A model generated the notes under the pieces. It did no database searches. It had not been told where the DNA came from and saw only the letters and a program-made list of their open reading frames with translations. DNA of 64,000 bases from the NCBI GenBank assembly GCA_947396885.1, contig OX377205.1:70094969-70158968 (forward strand), given 5' to 3'. Every line of letters starts with the position of its first letter. Positions within the stretch are counted from its first letter, which is position 1. Below, piece by piece: positions 10,909 to 20,564 of this stretch. The position numbers were made by a program, and so were the translations under genes. This DNA comes from Heligmosomoides polygyrus polygyrus (Eukaryota; Nematoda; Chromadorea; Rhabditida; Heligmosomidae).

Positions 10909-11840
10909 GCGACTTCATATAAAGCAAAGCAGACTCCGAGGGGGCCTTTTGAGGCTTATCAAGGCAACCGTCAACAATGACGCTTGTGCCTGTCCTGGAG
11001 TGACTGTTGTTCAGTTGTTCTTGTTCAATGGAGGAGAAGTAGACCATACCACATTCCACTGAGAGCCCCTCACGCTCCGCTGCATCCTTCCACCCACAGG
11101 GACAGACATAACTCCAACGCCGCGCGAATCCCTCTGGCGTCGCGCACGTTACGCGACGAAATTGGACGAGTTGTCGCTGTCGGACTGTTTTGACTGCTAG
11201 TAACGCCTCCGACAGGGACTCTTTTGACTAGCGATAGAGTGCGAAAGTGTGTGCCGGCGACGTCGACGGCGCAGAAGAAGGAAAGAGACATAAGATAAGG
11301 ATGAGACAAGTCTGTTGTCTCCTGGTAGGGAAGTGGGAGTGGTTGTTAACAAAAAAAGGGGCGGAATGGGACTCAATCTGTTTCAAATGAGAGAAGGAAA
11401 GCGGTGAAAGATCTGGTGAGGAAAATTCGAAACAAGAACTGGGAAGGGATTACTAACTAGAAGTTTCGGAAACAAGTGCTTGTGAGTCTCTATTTTTTTT
11501 TTTTGGGGGGGGGGGGGAGGGGGAATGGAGCGCACTATCCCGCAGATTTTCCCTTAGTTCTAACTTTAAGCTACGCTTGACCGTCACCTGCTCACTTGTC
11601 ATAGTTGACGTGTAGTACCATTGGCAAGCACCCCTTTGGTAAACACTAAGGACCTCCGTATTTCTCCAATTACAAGCAGAAGCATGGCATTTTACTGCTT
11701 CCTTTTTCTTACAAGCGCCTCCACCGAGAGAGAGAGTTCCTCTTTCATTTCATTTGGCGCTCTCTGTGGTGGTGCTAGGGTGGATTTCAACATGATAAAC
11801 TATTTAAGGTGTTTGATGGAGCAATAAATGTCAAAAAACT
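10909..11840. other. Unassigned sequence with a T13G13 tract
   Basis: No gene is recognised in this 0.93-kb spacer between two RTE-A copies. At 11492-11517 thirteen T are followed by thirteen G, a striking homopolymer junction. An ORF starting at 11621 (68 codons) has no domain signature. Confidence 0.5.
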
Positions 11841-11857
11841 AGTGAATGCGGCTAAAC
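11841..11857 (+). repeat. RTE-A full-length copy TSD, 3' side of element
   Basis: agtgaatgcggctaaac matches agtgaatgcgcctaaac at 14989-15005, 16 of 17 bases. Confidence 0.93.
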
Positions 11858-14800
11858 TTACTTCTTCTTCAGCGTCTGTCCCGCTTCGTAGCGGGGTCCG
11901 CTATTCTGGTGTCATGACGCCACCTCTCCCGATCCAGCGCTAGATCAGGGTGGACACCAGCAACCTTCAAGTCCATATGTAACGTGTCAGACCAGCGCTG
12001 CTTCGGACGCCCTCTAGGCCGCTTTCCTACCACCTCGAACTTAAGGCCTATCTTGCGGACGCTGTCTTCTTCTCCGCGCAGAACGTGGCCGTACCATCGT
12101 AAGCGAGCTTCGCGCATCTTGTCCGCTATCGGCGCGACACCGAACTTCTGCCGAATGACATCGTTTCGGATGCGGTCCAGGCGCGTGACTCCAGCCGTCC
12201 AGCGCAGCATCTTCGTCTCCATGACGCTGAGGCGCGTTTCAACCTCCTTGGTCGCAGGCCAACACTCAGCACCGTACATCGCTACCGGCCGGACGACAGT
12301 TCTATATATTTTTGACTTCAAGCGCTCTGGCATCTTCCTATCGCAGAACACGCCAGTCAACGAGCGCCACTTGGACCAAGCTGCATTCACGCGTGAGTTC
12401 ACTTCAATCATCAGATTGCCATCGGATGCTACTGCTGATCCCAGGTACTTAAAAACCGAAGTGCGTGGGAGCTCGATGCCGTTAACCTTGATGGAGCTGG
12501 ACTCATTAACGTCAGTCGTTAGATACTCGGTCTTCTTCACGTTCAATCTGAATCCAAAACACTCCAAGCGATCACACCAAGCTTGCACCTCTCGCTCGAG
12601 TTCACCTTTATTTTCGGTAGCGAGCATTACGTCATCAGCATAAAGCAGTGTCCAGGGGACTGGCTTCTGAAGATCTCGTGTAATGGCGTCCATCACGACA
12701 ACAAAAAGGAGTGGGGAAAGCGCAGAACCCTGGTGTACCCCGACAGAGATGGGGAACTCCATCGAGGTTCCAGCTGCAGCTTGAACTCTACTCTTTGGGC
12801 AAGAGTAGAGGATTCGCACCCACTCTATGAGCTCTTCAGGAACTCCATGTCGTCGCAGGGCGTACCATATCACTTCACGCGGTACGCGGTCAAAGGCCTT
12901 CTCCAAGTCGAGGAAGGCGATATGCACTGGCTTCTGTTTCTCGCGATGCTTCTCTAACAAGAGGCGGGCGGCATGTATGGCATCAATGGTGCCACAGCCA
13001 GCTACGAAACCGCACTGATTGCTGGAAAGCTGGACGATGTCACGAATTCGACCATCGACAATTCGCTCAAAGATCTTCATGCTGTGCGAGAGCAAGCGAA
13101 TCGGACGGTAATTGGAGCAGTCTGCAGGACTGCCCTTCTTCTTCCAAATCGGAATCGTCGTGCTTTGGCGCCAACACTCAGGCACCTTCTTCTCCGCCAC
13201 AACCTGGTTAAAGAACTTCGCCAACCACTCAGCAGGGTGCCACAGCTTTGACTTCCACAGATCAGCTGCCACGTCGTCGGGCCCAGTCGCTTTGCCTGAC
13301 CTCATCTTCCTCACAGCCGCTTCTGTCTCCTCCACGGTGATCTTGTGTACGGGACCGTGAACAGAAGCCACAGAAGGGATGGCCGGGTGAGGAAATTCCA
13401 TAGTGGAAACTTCCTCGAAGTAATCACGCCATCGCTTCAGCGCCTTTTTGCGGTCTGTCAGAAGATGGCCGCTCTCATCATTGATGCCAACGAACTTTTC
13501 AATATCCTCGGTTTGGCGATGGCGGCTCTTAGCAAGTCGGTATAGATACCGCTCACCATCGCGTGACTCGAGCTTCTCGTTGACATCTTCATAATGAGTG
13601 GCTTTTGCAACAGCCACGGCCTTCTTTGCAGCTTTCTTCGCTTCTTGGTACTTCCGCCAGTTATCGGCTGTCTTGTCGCTGAGAAACACGTGATAGAGCG
13701 ACTTCTTCTCTCGAACTTTTGCTTTCACATCATTTGTCCACAGCCACGCCTGCTTTTCGACCTTGCGTCGTCCAGGCACCGTGATGCCGAGCTCCAACCT
13801 TGCAGCTTCACGTATCGCGTCGGCAGCCTTCTTCCAAGTTTCGTCGACAGTTGTGACTGTCGGTAGCCACACGCGAGAAATCACAGCTGCTTCCTTCTCT
13901 CTCATTCGCCACCACTTGATTCTCGGTGCACCGCATCGCTCGACCTGCTTCTGCCTTGGAGGGGCAATCTTTAGGGTGCAGATCAGCGGTCGGAGCTGTG
14001 GGGCGACCGTCTCATACGGCACGACCTTCGCATCTGTGACAAGACTTCGGTCGCGATCCTTCACAAGGACGAAATCTATCTGAGACTTGGAGCTCCCACT
14101 ATAGTATGAGATGAGGTGGGAGTCGCGTTTACGAAATACGGTGTTTACTATGGTGAGGTTATGCGATTCCGCATATTCAAGGATACGCTCACCATCGGCG
14201 TTACGCGACCCGTAACCGAATCCACCATGACAGCTGTACCCGTCTTTCGTCGCGCCGATGTGCCCATTAAGGTCACCAGCGACTATGATCACATCTTTCG
14301 ACGGCACCTCTGCTGTCTTCTCATCAAGCAGGCTCCAAAACTCATCCTTGGCTTGATCGGAGCAGCCAGTCTGTGGAGCATACGCAGAGAAGAAGTGATA
14401 GAGTCGCTCCTTAGCGGCAACAACGATCTTCATCAATCGATCGTCAAAACGTTCGACACTTACAATCGAGTTACGAAATCGTTCGGAGACGATGACTCCA
14501 ACTCCACTGGTGGTCCTGGGACTTCCACATAGAACGGTCTTGAAGCCTCGTCCGATGTCCCTTGACTTGCGGCAGGACCACCTCGTCCCCTGCACCGCAC
14601 AGAAATCAACTCTTCTACGCTCCAGTGCTTCAACCAACTCGCACGAGCGGCCCGTCAACGTACCCACATTCAGCGTTGCCACGCGGGTCCTGCTTACGTT
14701 ACGGGACTTTCGGACTAGCTCATTTGCCCCCCGATGCCGCCCTCGCATCAGGGACCCTCGCATACTTCTCACACTCGCCGGGCTCTGCGAGTGCGCGTCG

Positions 14801-14988
14801 GCTCCCGCGGACGCCGTAGCACTATCTCGATACTCATGTAACGTCATCAACCATGTGATGTGACATGGGTCTTCGTAGGCCGGCCTGTCACAAGGGCCTG
14901 TCGCCTGCATTCGAGTGTCCGTGCTTAGCTTAGCTCGCAGAGCGAGCAGTTTCCAGTGGCACCACGTGGAGGAACGGACATCGCCACC
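11858..14988 (-). mobile_element. RTE-A LINE, full-length copy with open ORF
   Basis: 3131 bp. The 5' end on the minus strand starts ggtggcgatgtccgttcc, matching the 5' ends of copies 2 and 3. The 3' end has a short (GAA)n tail. The 17-bp TSD has one mismatch, so the insertion is young. It contains a single uninterrupted ORF. It is the reference copy for the family here and is used above to define lesions in the other copies. The two halves together encode everything an RTE normally needs, except for substitutions at two endonuclease active-site positions (see the CDS). Confidence 0.95.
11869..14910 (-). CDS. RTE-type endonuclease/reverse transcriptase, 1013 aa
   Basis: In target-primed reverse transcription this protein nicks DNA and copies the element RNA onto the exposed end. 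Residues about 75-310 form the exonuclease/endonuclease/phosphatase domain: VATLNVGTLTG at 77-87, GDLNGHIG at 212-219, and QIDFVLV near 277. RT spans roughly 570-790: SNYRPIRLLS, FLDLEKAFDRV (motif A, about 666-676), HQGSALSPLLF (B, about 726-736) and LLYADDVML (C, YADD at 757-760). A C-terminal domain holds GAECWPATKE and GRPKQRW. The ATG at 14910 gives the longest frame; copy 2 has the same start context. Residue 108 is Gly where other copies have Glu (QETRW in copy 2), and residue 306 is Leu where copies 1 and 3 have His (QHRPL). Both are metal-binding or catalytic positions in this fold, so nicking is probably lost although RT looks intact. Confidence 0.93.
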   Translation of the reverse strand: MQATGPCDRPAYEDPCHITWLMTLHEYRDSATASAGADAHSQSPASVRSMRGSLMRGRHRGANELVRKSRNVSRTRVATLNVGTLTGRSCELVEALERRRVDFCAVQGTRWSCRKSRDIGRGFKTVLCGSPRTTSGVGVIVSERFRNSIVSVERFDDRLMKIVVAAKERLYHFFSAYAPQTGCSDQAKDEFWSLLDEKTAEVPSKDVIIVAGDLNGHIGATKDGYSCHGGFGYGSRNADGERILEYAESHNLTIVNTVFRKRDSHLISYYSGSSKSQIDFVLVKDRDRSLVTDAKVVPYETVAPQLRPLICTLKIAPPRQKQVERCGAPRIKWWRMREKEAAVISRVWLPTVTTVDETWKKAADAIREAARLELGITVPGRRKVEKQAWLWTNDVKAKVREKKSLYHVFLSDKTADNWRKYQEAKKAAKKAVAVAKATHYEDVNEKLESRDGERYLYRLAKSRHRQTEDIEKFVGINDESGHLLTDRKKALKRWRDYFEEVSTMEFPHPAIPSVASVHGPVHKITVEETEAAVRKMRSGKATGPDDVAADLWKSKLWHPAEWLAKFFNQVVAEKKVPECWRQSTTIPIWKKKGSPADCSNYRPIRLLSHSMKIFERIVDGRIRDIVQLSSNQCGFVAGCGTIDAIHAARLLLEKHREKQKPVHIAFLDLEKAFDRVPREVIWYALRRHGVPEELIEWVRILYSCPKSRVQAAAGTSMEFPISVGVHQGSALSPLLFVVVMDAITRDLQKPVPWTLLYADDVMLATENKGELEREVQAWCDRLECFGFRLNVKKTEYLTTDVNESSSIKVNGIELPRTSVFKYLGSAVASDGNLMIEVNSRVNAAWSKWRSLTGVFCDRKMPERLKSKIYRTVVRPVAMYGAECWPATKEVETRLSVMETKMLRWTAGVTRLDRIRNDVIRQKFGVAPIADKMREARLRWYGHVLRGEEDSVRKIGLKFEVVGKRPRGRPKQRWSDTLHMDLKVAGVHPDLALDRERWRHDTRIADPATKRDRR

Positions 14989-15005
14989 AGTGAATGCGCC
15001 TAAAC
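14989..15005 (+). repeat. RTE-A full-length copy TSD, 5' side of element
   Basis: Partner of 11841-11857; one mismatch in 17. Confidence 0.93.
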
Positions 15006-15043
15006 GCTGCCAAGATTTCGTGCTCCGCGGCTAAACATGCCTA

Positions 15044-15705
15044 GGGCCTGTTCATACCTCGCGACAAGAGCGACTCGTCGCTCGCGCAAAACATGCATAT
15101 CGATTAAAACCGAGCGCGCGCCGCCGAAAACTGTTCATACTCGAGCGCCGGCGCTGCCCCTCCAGTCGCTCTTGTCGCTCTTGTCGCTCTTGTCGCCTGT
15201 TCATACTTCGCGCCGGCGCCGGGAGCGACTGGAGCTGCTGGGGCGAAAAACGAAGTGTACACCACACTAGTGCTGGAAGGCGCACTAGAGCTGGAAGGAA
15301 ACGATTTCTGTTCTGACGTTCTTCATACAAAGGTAAGAAGTCCTTTATGTCTATTTTGAGTACCAGACTGACGACGTAGGTAATATATTGTTCGCTTCTG
15401 TCTGTTTCAGTTTACAACAACTTTTTTGTCTGAAAATATGACTGTTTGCTTGTGTTTGTCTCAGTTTCCCGAAACTTTACTAATATAACTGTTTGCTTGT
15501 GTCTGTTTCAGTTTCCAAAAACTAATGCAATTGAATAGTTAGACGCGAAAGCCTCTATTCATTTGATATTTTAGACGACGAAGTAGACGTTATGGTGCAA
15601 TTACGTACACCACACTACGTCCGTCGCCCCAGTCGCTCTTGTCGCCTGTTCACACTTCCGCGCGCTGCGCTCTTGTCGCTTCTGTCGCGAAGTATGAACA
15701 GGGCC
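15044..15705. mobile_element. MITE family H, copy A (Harbinger-like)
   Basis: The ends are gggcctgttcatac and, in reverse complement, ggccctgttcatac, flanked by the 3-bp duplication CTA (15041-15043 and 15706-15708). Each terminal region carries runs of gcgac and its complement gtcgc, for example gtcgctcttgtcgc, and further internal copies of ctgttcatac. There is no ORF of note. Three-base duplications are typical of PIF/Harbinger elements, usually TWA; CTA departs slightly. At least four related copies lie in this window. Confidence 0.75.
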
Positions 15706-15856
15706 CTAGTCATCAAGCGCACGTTCGCGTTTCAGCGCCCGACATCGTGTGCGGCTAGCGCGCGACATCGCGTTAGAGATACGTCCTGGAGCCTTCCACC
15801 CACTTTAGCGGTGCAGCACCTAGATGTCACGGACTCCCGCTGCATCGTCAGCATAA

Positions 15857-16087
15857 GGGCCTGTTCATCCTCCTGGGCGAGGGCAGCGACGTGAGCGACT
15901 CGAATTCAGCGAGAAGAGTGACAGCAACGCACGGAAGCTATGGACAGCGACAGGATCGACGAGGTCGATTGGAGCGACAGGGACAGCGCTCAAGTATGAA
16001 CTGATTTCGTGGCGATCACTTGGTTTGCATGTTTACATGTTTCGGACGGGCGACCAGTCGCATCCGTCGCAGAGTATGAGCAGGCCT
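15857..16087. mobile_element. MITE family H, copy B
   Basis: 231 bp with ends gggcctgttcat and, reverse-complemented, aggcctgctcat, and TAA duplications at 15854-15856 and 16088-16090. The interior shows the same gcgac-rich character as copy A. The TAA duplication fits the TWA preference of Harbinger. Confidence 0.75.
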
Positions 16088-16304
16088 TAAGGTTGTCAGT
16101 AGCACTGTTTTAAAAGACCAGTCTTCATACTCCGCGACGGGTAGGTCTGAAACCAATGTAGTCGTTGTTGTAAATTTCAAAATTTTAATTTTACTTTAAA
16201 GTTTTTAAATTTTAATTTCACTCAATATTTATGTTATATTATATGTATTTATAATTTTTATATTTATTTATATATTTTTTATATTTTTTATTTATATTTC
16301 AGTT

Positions 16305-16370
16305 TCACATTTTCAGCGTTATTGAACAAATATACATAGGAGTGAAGATAGTTGTTAAGGTCAGGTAGTA
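16305..16370 (-). CDS. Candidate terminal exon following the SH2-like exon
   Basis: On the minus strand a strong acceptor, ccttttcaaatttcag, precedes position 16370. The phase carried over from the exon at 16441-16581 (phase 0) gives a 21-residue tail starting YYLTLTTIF and a stop at 16305-16307. The intervening intron would be 70 nt. The acceptor is convincing; the exon itself is short and could be wrong. Confidence 0.3.
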   Translation of the reverse strand, partial: YYLTLTTIFTPMYICSITLKM

Positions 16371-16440
16371 CTGAAATTTGAAAAGGAGGTCCTCTAGAGT
16401 AATGTTTAAAATAGGTAAAGAGAAACGTCATGAATTCAAC

Positions 16441-16581
16441 CTTGGAAATTGTTCCATACACAAGCCGGTGCGGCAGCTCAGAGTCTGCCTGCGAGAGGTG
16501 ATAGACCAGATCGTAGAGGGTGAAGTAGCGATTTCCGAACAGCTCATAGTGTCCAATCGACGATCGCGTTATCGTGAGAAA
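16441..16581 (-). CDS. Host exon candidate with SH2-like C-terminal half
   Basis: A canonical acceptor (tgaatgtttcag) sits just upstream of 16581 on the minus strand and a donor (CCAAG/gttgaa) follows 16441. The 141-nt exon is open in phase 0 at both ends. The encoded 47 residues run from FLTITRSSIGHYELF through NRYFTLYDLVYHLS to ELPHRLVYG. The pattern hydrophobic-xLxxLVxHxS then a LxHRL end resembles the last strand, second helix and closing segment of SH2 phosphotyrosine-binding domains. The N-terminal half with the FLVRxS arginine should lie in an upstream exon at higher coordinates and was not located with confidence. The splice signals are direct observation; the SH2 assignment is inference from pattern memory. 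Confidence 0.45.
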
Positions 16582-17430
16582 CTGAAACATTCAGAACCTG
16601 GTACGCGTGAAAAATTCGTAACGTTGGAGACAAACAAGTTGCTACTGCGGCATCACGTACGTATCACGTTCTCATGAACACAGAAAACCGCCCTAACCTC
16701 CGCCTAAGCGTCACACAACTTTTCACAGGCTGAAGAGTCTTGTAGGACAATCTCGCCGTGAAACGCTGTGTAATTCCCACCAGTCTAGAGACTTGAAATC
16801 GCTTCTCACTTGCTCAAGCAAAGATCGCTATAGTTTTTATTAGGCGCTTTGATGTGTTAAAATGAAGCAGCGAATCATCGCCGGTCTAGAAACTGTTCGG
16901 AATTCAACACTGTACAATGGCTTTCGTTCCACGGTTTATTCATAATGTTTTTTTGACATCATTCGGAACCGATAGCAACAGAATTGTTCGTACTACCACG
17001 AATTCACCTCTAGTAGCACTAACCTCACCATTAGTTTCCATTCACCTCCTACCCTAGCTAATCTAAATATATTATCTAGAGTCCCCGATAACGATAGGAA
17101 AAGGAAACTGCATAGTTAAATTCTTGAAGAAACTTCACTCAAAGCCTGTAATACCAACTACACCTTGACTACAGCTTCCAGAAGAAGCATTATGTGGAAA
17201 TTCTGTTTAAGAATCACCTTCAGCACAAATGGCAAAGCAGCTGATTCTGTCAGTCCGTCTAGTTCCTTCTCAGCTTCTTTTTCCTTCTCAGGTGCCTTGT
17301 TTGAGTCAGGAGGAGTAACCTTTCTTCGTTCTTCATTTTGCTGTGACGGTAATGTGCGACACTGGATCTAAAGAACCTTGTAAACCTTTACACTGGATAT
17401 CAGGAACATTGTCAACCTCTAAAGCCTACT
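16582..17430. other. Unassigned sequence, possibly intronic
   Basis: If the SH2-like exon belongs to a minus-strand gene this region would be its intron. A donor-like GATAC/gtacgtgatg occurs near 16658 on the minus strand. No exon could be supported. Confidence 0.35.
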
Positions 17431-17433
17431 TTA

Positions 17434-17819
17434 GGGGTCGTTCAGAGCGTTCGCGTGGCGACGCGAACCCCACTGTCGAAGCGACGCGATGATCGCGTCG
17501 CCCCCCCCCCCATCTGGAAATCGCTGCGCTATAAACGGCACGCGATTAACATCTGAACATAATCTCCAACATCTTATCATAAACCACCCCATATCGTAGG
17601 AACACTTCGCGTCGCCCCGTCGCGAGGTGTTCATACCTGTTCTGCAGCGAACACCTTATCGCACAGAATTATCAGCATCGCCACGCGATGAAAATATCGC
17701 CCCATTTCAAGCAGCGATTTCATTTCACACCTCGCGACCGGGCGACGCGACGTCGCTCGATCGATATGCAAGATTATCGTTACGTCGCGTCGCGCCGCGA
17801 TGATGCTCTGAACGACCCA
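17434..17819. mobile_element. MITE with TTA target duplication
   Basis: 386 bp. The ends carry the perfect inverted 14-mer gggtcgttcagagc (17435-17448 and its complement 17805-17818), with one extra terminal base on each side, and TTA at 17431-17433 and 17820-17822. The subterminal regions are rich in gcgacgcga words, and it contains an 11-C homopolymer at 17501-17511. TTA duplication plus short TIRs fits PIF/Harbinger. It has no coding capacity. Confidence 0.8.
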
Positions 17820-17822
17820 TTA

Positions 17823-18030
17823 GGGGATCAGTAGTATTAATAAGTGGTTTGGTAAACACAGGTGAAAAAAAAAACGAAATCGGAAACCGATTATCAGAGG
17901 AAGCTTCTCGCTGCTATGAAGAACTGTGTAGGCTTGATTTACACAAACGGCAACACACAGCGCTGCACAGTGCCTTCATGCAAACTCAAAAAAGGGTCTG
18001 CAAAGAAACAGCATACCCTCAGATTTTTAA
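17823..18030. other. Unassigned sequence
   Basis: Short spacer between the MITE and the SINE. Several overlapping short frames encode Lys-rich peptides without a recognised domain. Confidence 0.35.
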
Positions 18031-18215
18031 GCGTGTTTGGGCTACACAATGACTTGCGGTGACGAGCCGATGAACAATCCCAAACAAGTCTGATACCAAT
18101 CCACCGACTTGGAGGGATGGAAGGCTTGATTGGCCAGGCTGATGCGAACCTGGGACCTGGCATTGGTTGTACGCCACAGCCGGCACCTCATCCGACTGCG
18201 CTCTCACGCGCTTCT
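18031..18215 (-). repeat. tRNA-derived SINE, copy 1
   Basis: On the minus strand the sequence starts near 18215 with a pol III A box (agcgcagtcgga) and a B box (ggttcgcatca) about 45 bases later. It then shares caagccttccatccctcc, tatcagacttg and gttcatcggct with the SINE at 31266-31562. Both promoters plus a shared tRNA-unrelated body define a SINE family. The 3' end seems truncated near 18031, where the match to the second copy fades. Confidence 0.8.
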
Positions 18216-19612
18216 TATATTAATGACCCATTAGGACCTTGCTAGAGGCATATGAAGAGCATCTCCGTTCAGGGGTTCAACGAAGAGCTTCGACCTATAA
18301 TAGGGCTACTTGGTGCTCTGCTGATGTCCTGCAGAACCCTGTGACTACGGGGCCTTTCCTCTGTCGGGACAAACAATCAAGCTAGGTTCAGCGACTCTCA
18401 TTCTGGACTGTCGAGAAAGTTCGGAGCTCAGGATGCTCCTCTTCAATTGAGTGAGTTGTGCTGCACGGCCCGCAATGTTGGGCTTTGCTCACGTTCTGAG
18501 GAGCATCTGACATGACCCGGATAACGCTAGATATACGTCGCTGATTAACCGTGCGTGTTTGACGACAAAAATCGAGGACAGTATCTTTAGGGTCTGAAGC
18601 CCACTTGTTAGCTCCATAGTCTTGAAGAAGTCCACTGCAACCGCTCTACAAAGCTTCATCTCGCTGGTTACAGAATCACTACGGCTAATTCTGATTTGGT
18701 TACAATAATTCCCTTGAAATAAGGGGCACCACATATGGGATCTGTTTAACGCCGCCGTTGTTTCTCTTCATACTGATTAACTAGAGAAAAGCACCCCATT
18801 CTGTCCTGTTTCGATTATAAAACACAACCTGCCACTCACAGACGACATACGGTGGCAGTAGCTTCTCCTGGAACTAGAAGTTCGCCCTCAGCACAATGTG
18901 TGCGGTCATGAGCTTAATGTGATGTGGGAGCTGTTTCATGAGTTGTTTGATCACTCCTAAAGTGTACTGCAGTTTATGGCCAAGGATGAGGAACAACGAC
19001 TTCGTATTTGGCCAGAGCATGGCATTCCCACATGAAAAATTGAACGTCGGAATGCTTGTACACTTTTCATTCCTCAACTTCTTATGGAAGCATATGAATT
19101 GAAGAAATTTCCAACAACAAACAAAAAGCAGTAAGATCTCGGTTTCTGATTCACTAAAATATAAATGCAAAAATTGGAAACCTGTATCCTTCACTAAGCA
19201 TTGTATCTGTACTACATACCACTGCTAGTACAACCCTGCACGGATGCTCTATGCACATAACGGGCCTAAACAATGGACATTGGAACCGATACTGATTCGG
19301 ATAATTTGAAATTCGTCATTTTTTCAAACCCAGTTAAAGATTGTGCGAATGACATTTTTGAAAAGGCCCGGATTTCAGAGCGTTTCAGATAAGAGCAGCT
19401 TTAACACGAAAGATTTTAGGATGATTTATCTCTTCGGATCTCAAACGGGATATCCTAATAGGATATGAGATTAGATTTCTGACCAAAACCAGTTATCTGA
19501 ATTTTCATAAGATCCTATCTAGTGAAAATCACTCCTATTTTGGTCGTCCTAACAAGGGAAGGGTCTGAAGCGTATGTCAGAATGGAGAGAGCGAGTCATA
19601 TAGAATCCTCAC
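18216..19612. other. Unassigned sequence
   Basis: About 1.4 kb without a recognised gene, terminal repeats or tandem array. Minus-strand frames of 81 and 106 codons near 18500-18730 and 18870-19190 have no domain signature. Confidence 0.45.
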
Positions 19613-19925
19613 CCCCCATTTAGTGTAAAATTGTGTTCATTTTTTGCCAAGTCGTTAAACTCAAGGAATGGGGGGTCCTTGAAGATAATATGGAATCGAC
19701 GCCTCACGAGTTCGGGGTCTTGTACGCCCGCGATGCTTCTGCGGGCAAGGGCTCGGAACGCAGTGCCACTAGGCGTTGCTTCATGCGAGGGAGGTTCGGT
19801 GTTCGATTGTTCTGCGCTACTGCATTTTTGCATTTCAGCTGTTTCGTTGAGATTTGAAGGATTCTGACGTCTATACCATTTTCAGAGGTTTCTTGCCTAA
19901 TTTTCCAGCTGCATGCTGCGGTGTT
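19613..19925 (-). repeat. Dispersed repeat R, inverted arm 1
   Basis: Read on the minus strand from 19925 to 19613 this aligns with 20565-20910 on the plus strand over about 310 bases. Shared blocks include agctggaaaa, gacgtcagaatc-like, gaaatgcaaaaa, cgcatgaagc, ggcgtacaagacc and tttaacgacttggcaaaaaa. It may be a SINE or a non-autonomous transposon; no clear pol III boxes or TIRs were identified. Confidence 0.72.
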
Positions 19926-20141
19926 CAACATGGTGATGTATAAATGTTCAACGGCAGTGACAAACAGGTACAAAGTGCATGAAGCAGCACTGGTCACAAT
20001 ACGTGCAGGGTATAAAGCTACAAGCTCCTCACAGTTTGTTTTCCTACATGGACCAATGACCTCGGGAAAAACCATCCTGCTCGGCCTAAACGGTCATTCA
20101 TACACTTTTTCTCTCATCTTTGCCTGTCACCTGGGAATTAG

Positions 20142-20396
20142 AGGTTTGCTGAAGGTTTTCTGAAATCTAACACCAACAATGTCGCCGATGTTCGTGTGGT
20201 GATCCACCTACTCACGCCGAAGTGTGGCCCACCTTTAGACAAGGAACCTTCGAGGAAAGTAGACAAGCTGGCCGAAGGGATGGCTAGCATACTCAAGTAC
20301 TTGGAAGCACCTCGACTTGAAGACGACGAAGACGAACAGCTGGAAGTGGTGGAAGAAAAAAGTAATAAAAGCAATGGGATTCACAAGGTGAACTGA
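20142..20396 (+). CDS. Possible host exon encoding an acidic C-terminus
   Basis: An open frame from 20142 to the stop at 20394-20396 encodes about 84 residues. It includes VADVRVVIHLL and KVDKLAEGMASILKYLE and ends in an Asp/Glu-rich tail (EDDEDEQLEVVEE). Periodic hydrophobics followed by an acidic tail suggest real protein. The only acceptor nearby (gggaattag at about 20141) is weak. Just upstream, near 20030-20070 in another frame, there is HGPMTSGKT, which satisfies the Walker A pattern GxxxxGKT. Whether the two belong to one gene is unproved. It lies between the two inverted arms of repeat R. Confidence 0.3.
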   Translation, partial: RFAEGFLKSNTNNVADVRVVIHLLTPKCGPPLDKEPSRKVDKLAEGMASILKYLEAPRLEDDEDEQLEVVEEKSNKSNGIHKVN

Positions 20397-20564
20397 TAGA
20401 CGTGGAAAGGCTAGCAAGAAGTGGATATATGATCACGTTTTCGAGTGAAATTCTTGTTTCGGAGGGAAGGGGTAGGTCTTCAACTGGATTTTGTCCATGA
20501 AGCCGATGTCATTGGTGTTGTTGAATAGCTTTCTCATTGCCCTTTGGTTAACAAAGCGATCAGT

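Noticed and set aside
12583..14532. Long plus-strand frames antisense to the full-length RTE-A
   Set aside because: They mirror the coding strand codon by codon and have no independent domains.
11869..14910. Annotation of the 1013-aa protein as a host developmental gene
   Set aside because: Database names for such proteins often come from RTE ORFs mislabelled as host genes. TSD, tail and sibling copies show it is a LINE.
16378..16677. 99-codon plus-strand frame
   Set aside because: Antisense to the splice-bounded SH2-like exon, with no splice or domain support of its own.
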